A stretch of 64,000 nt of DNA, taken from assembly GCF_000003815.2 (NCBI RefSeq), contig NC_049983.1, positions 1,353,999 to 1,417,998 of the forward strand, given 5' to 3'. Shown here piece after piece: positions 47,126-55,335 of the stretch. The notes beneath the pieces are model-generated. The model ran no database searches. It saw only the letters and a program-made list of their open reading frames with translations, and was not told the origin of the DNA. The position numbers were made by a program, and so were the translations under genes. Source of the DNA: Branchiostoma floridae (taxonomy: Eukaryota > Chordata > Leptocardii > Amphioxiformes > Branchiostomatidae). The first letter of the stretch is position 1. Each line of letters begins with the position of its first letter.

Positions 47126-49630
47126 ATGATTGACGGTAAAACGAAAATTGGATCTTATAATATTAACGGACTTGCAAATCATAGAAAAAGGAAAGAAATC
47201 TTTACGTGGCTGTCCGAAAAATCCAGTGATATTATATGTTTACAGGAAACTCATTCGAATCTAAAAGAAGAAAATGTATGGGAAAGAGAGTGGGGAGGGC
47301 AAATACTATTTAGTCATGGGACAAGTAATCAGCGAGGTGTTGCTATTCTTTTGAAAAAAGACTTAGATTGTACTGTTCACGATGTCAAAAAAGATGATGA
47401 TGGTCGACTCCTTATGGTAGATATTACTGTGAAAAGCAAGCGCTTCTGCTTGGCTAACATATACGGCCCAAACAAAGACAATCCCACTTTCTTTGATTAT
47501 GTTGAAAACAAAATTATAGATATGAAATTAAGCCACGAAAATATAATTGTTGTCGGTGATTTTAACACAGTTCTCAATGCGGGCTTAGACCGTGCAGGAA
47601 CTAATTCCACAGTTTATCATCCTCAGGCACAACAACGGATTTCTGACATGATACAGGCGTTAGACTTAGTAGATATATGGCGTTTCCAATTTCCACACAT
47701 ATCCAGATTTACATGGCGTAGAGGAAAACAGGCAAGCCGTATTGATTATTTCTTAGTTTCCTTTTCACTTATTGCTGATACATCTAATGTAAAAATATCC
47801 GATAGATTTAAGTCTGACCATAAGTTTATTTCTATTTTTATTAAAACAGCAGACTATCAGCGAGGTAAAAACTACTGGAAATTCAATCAATCTCTTTTAA
47901 GTGACAACATTTTTATTAAGTTAACTGAGGAATTCATCGAAGAATTTTTCCGAATCAACCTCGGAACGAGCGACCCTTTAACAGTTTGGGACACCTTCAA
48001 ATGTTGTTTCAGAGGACATTCAATAAAATATTCCTCACGTAGATATAAAGAAAACACTCTGAAAGAAAATCAAATTAAGGGCCGTATAGATGAACTCACA
48101 ATGAAATTAGATGCGTCCAATGTACCACCTGATGGGTTGATTCAAGAGCTCAATATATTACAGAATGAATTGGAAACTTTATGCGAAGAAAAAATAAGTC
48201 AGAAGCTTTATAATACACGTGCAAAAAATATGGAGTTTTCAGAAAAGTGTAATAAGTTTTTCCTTAAGATAGGTCTTAGAAACCAGGCAAGGAAGAATTT
48301 GAACAACCTGACAACATCAGATGGTAAAAACATTCATGAACCAGAAGGTATCTTATCAGAACTAAGATCCTTTTATTCATCACTTTATTCATCTGATAGC
48401 GAGACTGTTACTTTAGAAAGAGAGAAATCTGATATTTTCTTCCCGACTACGAACAATGTCCATTTGAGTGAAAAGCAAAAAGACACTTGCGAAGGTCCAA
48501 TAACAGAAAACGAACTCTGGGCAGCTGTTAATAGTTTTAAGGATGGTAAAGCACCGGGGCTCGATGGACTGCCTATAGAGATTTACAAGACGTTCTTTAA
48601 GAGTCTCAAACAACCAATGCTCATGTGTTTTAACCATGCCTTTGATACAGGACACCTGTCAGAAACTCAGAAAGTTGGACTTATTACACTTTTACTTAAA
48701 CAAAACGGAGATGGACAATACAAAAACCCTAGTCAACTTACGAATTGGCGACCTTTAACACTGCTATGTTGTGACGTTCGAATTATCTCTAAAATAATAG
48801 CATTAAGAATTAAGAAAGTCATAAATAATTTGATATGTCAAGACCAAACTGGGTTCCTGAAAGGTAGATTTATTGGTGAAAATATCAGAAGAATTCTGGA
48901 AATAATCGAGCACTATGAAACTGAAAATAAACCGGGATTAATTTTTGTAGCAGACTTTGCGAAAGCTTTTGATACTATACACTGGGAATACATGTTTAAA
49001 GTATTGAGGTTTTTCGGTTTTGGTAACTCCTGTATTAGATGGATATCTTTGCTGTACAATGATATTTCTAGTAGGATTATAAATAACGGACATATATCCT
49101 CTACTTTTCCAATCTCCCGAGGGGTCCGTCAGGGGTGCCCACTGTCGCCTTACCTTTTTGTCCTATGTGTAGAAATTTTAGCTATGAAAATTAGAGATAA
49201 TAGTCAAATCAAAGGGCTAACAGTTAATGAGTGTGAAACAAAAATCTCACAATTCGCCGATGACTCAAACTTCCCCATTCAGCCCGAACTGTCTACTATT
49301 TTAGCACTAGTGAGAGACCTAAATGACTTTGCCGCTATCTCTGGATTAAAACCAAACTATGATAAGTGTAAAATATTGCGAATTGGATCATTAAGGAATA
49401 CTTTCTTTGTACTTCCGTGTTCTCCTCCTTTGCAATGGACAAACGGGCCAGTGCAGATGCTGGGTGTAATTATGTCAGGTGATACAAAGGACCAATTGGA
49501 AAATTATAGAATAATTTTAAGTACCACATTTTTTAAAATATGTTCCAGGGTGTTGTGCTCAGAGCCTATAAGGTATAGATTTAGCTGTGCTTATCATATT
49601 CATGTTTTAGTATCAGCGAGTCTTTTATGA
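47126..49630 (+). CDS. LINE ORF2 (endonuclease + reverse transcriptase), C-terminally truncated
   Basis: 834 residues. APE-type endonuclease: KIGSYNINGL (7-16), QETHSN (catalytic Glu at about 41), VVGDFNTVL (Asp/Asn about 145-147), SRIDYFLVS (about 204-212) and SDH (about 230-232). Reverse transcriptase from GKAPGLDG (about 474), motif A FVADFAKAFDTIHW (about 605), RGVRQGCPLSPYLF, and the catalytic FADDS box (about 710). All active residues I can see are present. The family protein normally continues for several hundred residues to a Cys-rich C-terminus. Here homology fades after a LGVIMSG motif and the frame ends in unrelated sequence. Retrotransposition in cis is therefore unlikely. Best fit is the L1/Tx1 group. 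Confidence 0.87.
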   Translation: MIDGKTKIGSYNINGLANHRKRKEIFTWLSEKSSDIICLQETHSNLKEENVWEREWGGQILFSHGTSNQRGVAILLKKDLDCTVHDVKKDDDGRLLMVDITVKSKRFCLANIYGPNKDNPTFFDYVENKIIDMKLSHENIIVVGDFNTVLNAGLDRAGTNSTVYHPQAQQRISDMIQALDLVDIWRFQFPHISRFTWRRGKQASRIDYFLVSFSLIADTSNVKISDRFKSDHKFISIFIKTADYQRGKNYWKFNQSLLSDNIFIKLTEEFIEEFFRINLGTSDPLTVWDTFKCCFRGHSIKYSSRRYKENTLKENQIKGRIDELTMKLDASNVPPDGLIQELNILQNELETLCEEKISQKLYNTRAKNMEFSEKCNKFFLKIGLRNQARKNLNNLTTSDGKNIHEPEGILSELRSFYSSLYSSDSETVTLEREKSDIFFPTTNNVHLSEKQKDTCEGPITENELWAAVNSFKDGKAPGLDGLPIEIYKTFFKSLKQPMLMCFNHAFDTGHLSETQKVGLITLLLKQNGDGQYKNPSQLTNWRPLTLLCCDVRIISKIIALRIKKVINNLICQDQTGFLKGRFIGENIRRILEIIEHYETENKPGLIFVADFAKAFDTIHWEYMFKVLRFFGFGNSCIRWISLLYNDISSRIINNGHISSTFPISRGVRQGCPLSPYLFVLCVEILAMKIRDNSQIKGLTVNECETKISQFADDSNFPIQPELSTILALVRDLNDFAAISGLKPNYDKCKILRIGSLRNTFFVLPCSPPLQWTNGPVQMLGVIMSGDTKDQLENYRIILSTTFFKICSRVLCSEPIRYRFSCAYHIHVLVSASLL

Positions 49631-49865
49631 AATCCATGAGGTCTAAAAATATGCTAGGGGTCTGTAGCTCCACTTCCTAGTGAAAATTTTGAAAAATACC
49701 AACCCAGTAACTTTCTACAGCACATCAAAGTTGGTGGATCAGTTAATTAGGCAGAAGGGTGAAAGGTGTTTTAACTCATTGAGACCAACATTTAAAAAGA
49801 ACGTATAAAAAGAGAACATGGCTTAATTCAGACCGTTCGCTTTGGCACATTTGCCACAATCCTCG

Positions 49866-50069
49866 CCAGCTTACTTAGACATATCTCCCTCTCATGTAGC
49901 CAGCTTACTTAGACATGTCTCCCTCTCATGTAGCCAGCTTACTTAGACATGTCTCCCTCTCATGTAGCCAGCTTACTTAGACATGTCTCCCTCTCATGTA
50001 GCCAGCTTACTTAGACATGTCTCCCTCTCATGTAGCCAGCTTACTTAGACATGTCTCCCTCTCATGTAG
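49866..50069. repeat. 34-bp tandem repeat, six units
   Basis: Unit starts CCAGCTTACTTAGACATGTC and continues TCCCTCTCATGTAG. Six head-to-tail units; only the first differs (ATATC for ATGTC). No spacers, so not CRISPR-like. Confidence 0.93.
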
Positions 50070-50114
50070 AATGCCTTGCCACAGAGTAGTTATCGGGCCC
50101 AGGTACAGATAAAT

Positions 50115-50319
50115 GGTGCGGTCACATAGGTCGTGCGATCGTCGTACAATTTTGTATGTGACAGAACAGACCGTGACAGAACCAACCACCGACATGGGTC
50201 CAAAACACCATTTTCTGTATCAGGAAAGTTGAGCTTTGAAGGAGAAGTACATTTTTGTTTTCCAAAATGCCCTACGTTAGCGATCGTACGACGATTGCAC
50301 GACCTATGTGACAACGCCC
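50115..50319. mobile_element. TIR element, GTGCGGTCACAT family
   Basis: Left GTGCGGTCACATAGGTCGTG with ATCGTCGTAC; right end inverted (GTACGACGATTGCACGACC). Best preserved of the three copies in the window. About 205 bp, non-coding. Confidence 0.75.
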
Positions 50320-50740
50320 TAAGACTATAGTTAGCATGGTCACACCAGGAGGGTATGATCCACCATACAGCTTTTCACGTTTTAAGAGAGGAACGTTGTA
50401 TGATCTACATTGTATGCTTATGTATGTATGCTTTACATTTAAAAAATACTAAGCTGGCTTCCTCGACCCCACTACATAACCCCCCCCCCCCACCCCCAAC
50501 AAAACCCGGAGGTCGAGGGACTATGTAGGTACTAGGTAAATCAGTATGATGTACATTGGTCACACTTGTATTTTTGATTTAGCTAATTTCGTTTGCTTTC
50601 GCATATCAAAAAGCAACAACAACGATGAGATTCCCTAGGTAAAGAGTAGTCCAATTGATAACAGTCATATTTTTTATCCTCTGTGGGTTATTGTATACTT
50701 TTCTATTTAGAAATTTGAGTTGCCCTGTACCAAAACTACG
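50320..50740. other. non-coding
   Basis: 3' of the zinc-finger gene (minus strand). A C-run lies at about 50481. No poly(A) signal clearly assigned. Confidence 0.4.
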
Positions 50741-50744
50741 CACA

Positions 50745-50834
50745 TCGATGTCTTTTCACCTGTGTGATTTGTTACATGACGGTTAAAGGAGGGTTTCTGT
50801 GCAGCAGAATAGTCACACCAGTCACACCTTAGCA
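50745..50834 (-). pseudogene. eleventh C2H2 finger, out of frame beyond the stop
   Basis: Just past the stop of the zinc-finger gene, another minus-strand frame encodes CDWCDYSAAQKPSFNRHVTN followed by HTGEK: a complete C-x2-C-x12-H-x4-H finger with a consensus linker, matching the CDxCDYSAA type of fingers inside the gene. It lies one frame away, so a small indel in the linker cut it off. Confidence 0.75.
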
Positions 50835-50836
50835 TT

Positions 50837-51961
50837 TTACCCTGTATGGATTCTCATATGTTTGGATAATGTAGATCTTTGAGCCGCCCTGAAGCCACAC
50901 TTCTCACACATGTAGGGTTTCTCACCGGAATGTGTTGTTTGATGGTCGATCAGATTATGTTTCTCTGCTGCGGAATAGTCACACTGGTCACACATGTAAG
51001 GTCTTTCCCCCGTGTGGGTTTTCATATGTCGGGATAAGTGGGATCTGTTAGCAGTCCTGTATCCACACTCCCCACACATGTAGGGTTTCTCTACGGTGTG
51101 TTTTGCTGCTATATGTCTTTCTAAATTGGCTTTTTGTGCAGCAGCATACTCACACTGGTCACACTTGAATGGTGTGTAGGGTTTTACTCCTGTATGGGTT
51201 TTCATATGCTGGCCCAAAGTTGATTTTTGTCCTGTCGAATAGTCACACTGGTCACACCTGTAAGGCTTTTCTCCAGTGTGAGTTCTGATATGTTCGTATA
51301 AGTTACACTTCTTTGCTGTCCTGTACCCACACTTCTCACACATGTAGGGTTTCTCACCGGAATGTCTTTTTTGATGGTCGATCAGATGATGCTTTTCTGC
51401 TGCCGAATAGTCGCACAGGTCACACGTGTAGGGTTTTTCCCCTGTGTGGGTTCTCATGTGTCGGATTAAGTGTTGCCTTTGAGCTGCCCTGTGCCCACAC
51501 TCCCCACACATGTAGGGTTTCTCACCCGTGTGCTTTCTTTGATGCCTGTGCAAAGCGCATTTCGTTGCTGCAGAATAGTCACACTGGTCACACTTGAAGG
51601 GTTTTTGTCCTGTATGGGTTCTCATATGTTGGGATAAGCTACACTTCTTAGCTGTCCTGTAGCCACACTCCTCACACATGTAGGGTTTCTCACCAGTATG
51701 TTTAACCACATGGCTTCCCTTCTTGCCTTTGCTCTCCTGTACCTGTGAGGTTGATGTGTTGTCAGGTTGGGGAAAGTTCACATCACACGTTTCCTGCTGC
51801 AGGCCCATGTCTGCTGTCTGGGTCTCCCTACTGTCACTCTCATTCACAGGGTGCTCCGAATCATGCACCTTCTTCCCAGGGTGCTCAGTAAAGCTTATCA
51901 CCTTCCCAGGATACCCAACACACAGCTGTCCCGAAGAATGTTCACGGCTGGGATCTTCCAT
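50837..51961 (-). CDS. poly-C2H2 zinc finger protein (ten fingers)
   Basis: 374 residues from the ATG at 51961-51959, chosen because a strong 3' splice site (CTATTCCCCCACAG) ends just 7 bp upstream; the frame beyond it is intron. The N-terminus (MEDPSREHSSG...) is acidic and Ser-rich with HPGKK/EHP repeats and no KRAB, SCAN or BTB domain. Ten Kruppel-type fingers follow with TGEKPY linkers. They alternate between a CxECGYRxA type and a CDQCDYSAA type, so the array grew as two-finger modules. The linker before finger 7 is longer (PYTPF) and that finger ends H-x4-H. The reading frame ends at HTG, inside what should be the next linker; a further finger sits out of frame downstream. Presumed nuclear sequence-specific DNA-binding regulator; target unknown. 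Confidence 0.88.
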   Translation of the reverse strand: MEDPSREHSSGQLCVGYPGKVISFTEHPGKKVHDSEHPVNESDSRETQTADMGLQQETCDVNFPQPDNTSTSQVQESKGKKGSHVVKHTGEKPYMCEECGYRTAKKCSLSQHMRTHTGQKPFKCDQCDYSAATKCALHRHQRKHTGEKPYMCGECGHRAAQRQHLIRHMRTHTGEKPYTCDLCDYSAAEKHHLIDHQKRHSGEKPYMCEKCGYRTAKKCNLYEHIRTHTGEKPYRCDQCDYSTGQKSTLGQHMKTHTGVKPYTPFKCDQCEYAAAQKANLERHIAAKHTVEKPYMCGECGYRTANRSHLSRHMKTHTGERPYMCDQCDYSAAEKHNLIDHQTTHSGEKPYMCEKCGFRAAQRSTLSKHMRIHTG

Positions 51962-52190
51962 TTCTGCTCTGTGGGGGAATAGATTATAGAATAAAAACTT
52001 GTTGCTAGACGTGTGATACATACTAAGGTTGTGTGTTTTACTTGCAAACTACAACTTTTCAGAGGTTCTGTCTGCAATAACGATTGTCATGTTATGAAAC
52101 TAAACTTTTTCTAACCAACACTGGAAGAGCTATCCGCTTCTCATGTGTTTTTGTCTACTAGTAACTGGAAATTCAGTGCCAATTGTAGTT

Positions 52191-52266
52191 TCAGCACTCG
52201 GTTCCCAGTGCTGACAGAAGGGTTTCCAGTGATGAAGCTGCATCAGCACTGAACTTCCAGTGCTGA
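52191..52266. repeat. two tandem hairpins, TCAGCACT-N8-AGTGCTGA
   Basis: Identical 8-bp stems with 8-nt loops at 52191-52214 and 52243-52266, in the intron of the zinc-finger gene. Only the loops differ (CGGTTCCC, GAACTTCC). Confidence 0.75.
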
Positions 52267-52696
52267 GAGAGGAGACCGCTACTTTTGTATAATTGCGTCT
52301 GTCATCTTCTTAAAAAGAACAAATAAATCAAATTTCTCGTGACAAACGTACTGTTTGGAAAATGTTGGTCTATACGTATGTGGTGGTACCATGTAATGGA
52401 GGATTTTTATCAAGACAATGATTTGTTTATCGATATATCATATGAAATCAAATTCATAACTGGAACCTCATAAAGGCACATGCAGTACATGGGTATAAAA
52501 CAGTATATAATCGGACTGGGTATAAACTAGAAAGTCTTGTGTGTCAGATTTTGAAGTACAGGTAACCCTGTATACATCCTCAATGCCCCCCTCCCCATCA
52601 ACATACCAATCACAAAGTGACAAACACACTTCTGATTCTAAATTACCACCAGACTAGCACCAACCAGAATGCACTGACGACAGTAGCAGGTCTTAC

Positions 52697-52810
52697 CTAT
52701 AGATCTGTGGTGGTTAATCCGTCTTCACGACCTCTGGAATTCCATAAAATCTCGACAAAATTTTTCTTCGGAGATGATAGCAAAGACGAAGACGCAAAAC
52801 AAAATGGCGG
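52697..52810 (-). promoter_or_regulatory. probable 5'UTR exon and promoter of the zinc-finger gene
   Basis: Minus strand: a good donor (ATAG|GTAAGA, boundary at 52697/52696) pairs with the acceptor at 51969, giving a 728-bp intron. Just upstream are CGCCATTTTG (YY1-like, complement of AAAATGGCGG at 52802) and GACGTC, both frequent at TATA-less start sites. The exon would be untranslated. Inferred from motifs only. Confidence 0.4.
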
Positions 52811-52869
52811 ACGTCAGGTCACTCCAGGGCAAAGGTGAGGGGTTACTAACCTGATACTCACTTCGCAAT

Positions 52870-53640
52870 AGGATAAACTAGAGATGGCCGCATATCGATG
52901 CACTCTCGTGGTTTTGGAAACGTGGATGTATGGGAACCACATCAAACACTTGTGCAACATTTACTTTCATTCAACAGTAAACCTAAGGACAGAAATTGTA
53001 ACCTTTTCATACACTAATGTCGTCATGATAATACTGCATAACATTGTATACATTATGTGGTATGCCAAAACTGTTGTATTACGTAGAAATTTTGTCCCAA
53101 TTTTAAATCTGGTTCTTATACCAGTGACTATGCACAGAATTTAAATCAAAATCGATTTTGTACGTTCTTGATAATCAGACTTGTGTACAGTCACAGCAGC
53201 TGCAAGGACAACTGTCCCTGCTAGGAGGCACTGTTGAGATACATGCAGGCTTGCTGTGGCCAATATTGCCTTCGCCAAAATTAAGCCACGGTTGCTCATC
53301 CATATTCTAACCTGCTATATCAGAGTAATATACAAAATACAAAATTATAAACACCAGTCTTTCTTCACACATGTTTATCTAAGTTCTCAAACGTTAGAAA
53401 ATAAAACAATTCAAAACACTTTGTACAGAAATGTATCATTTCATATATATGCATGTAAAACACCTGAACATACTGGAGTTAAGCAGGTTTAGTTAATTAT
53501 AAGTAAATATTTTGGAAGTCAAGAAATGCTTGCTCCATATTGAAACAACGATATCTTCCACATGTGAGCCTGTCAACAAATCTAGAGAGCATTACCGGAT
53601 ATAGGAAAATTGGTTTACACAAACAATTTGTACTCCCTTT
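52870..53640. other. non-coding
   Basis: No recognisable protein domain; AT-rich. May include remains of the element that carries the ribozyme-like motif immediately downstream. Confidence 0.4.
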
Positions 53641-53692
53641 GCTTACGTTTAAAGCTCTGAGGAAGGTGTCTAAGAGACATCGAAACGTAAGC
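53641..53692 (+). ncRNA. hammerhead-ribozyme-like motif (Penelope-like element type)
   Basis: Conserved core CTGAGGA (53657-53663; pattern CUGANGA), stem II GGTGTCT (53665-53671) / AGACATC (53675-53681) with an AAG loop, then GAAA (53682-53685), and stem III GCTTACGT (53641-53648) with ACGTAAGC (53685-53692), perfectly paired. U at 53648 and 53649 would form the cleavage triplet GUU. Such CTGANGAAG...GAAACGT motifs are known from the terminal repeats of Penelope-like retroelements. Weak points: stem I is almost absent and one extra A (53664) follows the core. Confidence 0.5.
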
Positions 53693-53699
53693 AAAGTGG

Positions 53700-55314
53700 G
53701 TCCAAATTGGTTGTGTATATATTCTACCAATCTGGTGAAATTATTTTGGACGGATCGTTACCTTCCCCATTCTTAATGAGAAGTCTGTCTAACCTATCTA
53801 TGCCTTGTTAGTGTTTGTTCATCCATATTATCCTATGCCGACCTAGAGGATGCTTGTTCTTGTGTAAATATTATACAATATGGATGCCTCAAATGCTAAC
53901 TTCGAAGCAACAGGTACATAAAAAGTTGTTGAAAGTTAAAATATTAAGAATCAATAACGATCTGGAGGGCTACCACACGACACTATCAAAATTTGAAAGA
54001 AAATTACTACAGAATGTGCATATTACACTAACAAACACATGTAAACATATTATAGTCACACAATTTATCTCAGATCCAACACAACTTGGGGTGACACAAA
54101 CACTGACGGCGAAACGTCTCACATGACGGCGAAACATCCTCGCCGACGGCAAAAAGGTATGACGGCGAAATGACCTGATTGCCATGACATGACCTGACTG
54201 GTCAAAGGGTAGCTAGCCTTGACAAACATTAATTACCTACATAATATATCAGTATGTGTGCTACCATCTCTCGAGATAGAAGGATGCCTGCCAAAAGATA
54301 CAGAAAACCAGTACCGGCGTTCGTACATTTGACAGGAAGAGCTTTTTACGCTTTTTTTGTGCAGATAACTTGAGTTTTCGATATCAGTTAAAAATTTGCA
54401 CCAGGAGACACAAGGTGTTTCCACAATGCCTAAGTATTAAAGTCAGCACGTCTTGCTGTATACTAATATATCCAACGCTATACTGTGGTCACGCTGAACA
54501 TGTTGGCAGTTACACTTAAGGCGATATTAAGCCTGTCTGCATCTTCGTTTTACAAAATTTTAATAACTTTTCATTTTGACTTTTGACAACTTATAGTGTT
54601 CTATTTGTGTGGTGGCTTAATGCCCTAGCACCATTACTGAAAACTGAAACTTGATAAATACACGTTTTGCAATTATTAGGTGATATTGTGATTTTTTTGT
54701 TTCATATCAAGAAGGCCTCTAGGACGCGAGAAAAGTGACAAAACATAGATGCGAAAAGAAATGTCTAATATCCTACATTCTACCTTCCTAATGAAATTAA
54801 TGTCGGAAGTAACGAAGTATGTTTTGACAGAAGGCATCACGATACAAATCATACATGTTTTAGCTATAGAATTCTTGAAAATACAAACATAACAGTATTG
54901 CTAAAATAAGACAAAAAGATGTGGATTGAATATAATGTGCCTAACTTGGCAATGGCTTTGTAAGCAAAATTGTACGGAAACTAACAAATACAAAGTTAAT
55001 CACAGCACATAAAATTATATATGTAACAAAAAGTAGAATCATATGTACAATAATGGTAAAGTTTCCTAAAGGGCAGGTATCTTTGTCTGTGTGCCATCCT
55101 ACATGAATTACTTGAGTAGGGCTTGCATACCACCCACCTCTCTCACCAAATGAATGGCCTAGGATACTACCTACAAAGGCACCCAGGGTAATGGTATATT
55201 TCATTCACTCCTGTTAAACTTTAAGACATACATAAATAAATTCAGTCCCTTATAGAGATATGCTACTATCAATAAGAAAGAATGAAGCATTTCTGTAAAT
55301 CTTCTTACTTCTAC
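53700..55314. other. non-coding, with GACGGCGAAA repeats at 54105-54170
   Basis: No gene recognised. Four occurrences of GACGGC(G/A)AAA at 54105, 54125, 54145 and 54161 form a short cluster. A frame around 53900-54080 (KLLKVKILRINNDLEGYHTT, then LSKFERKL) has mildly protein-like composition but no assignable family. Confidence 0.4.
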
Positions 55315-55335
55315 TAAATTATACCCAGCCAAGAA

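Noticed and set aside
49866-50069. CRISPR-like array
   Set aside because: The units are head-to-tail with no unique spacers, and the organism is an animal.
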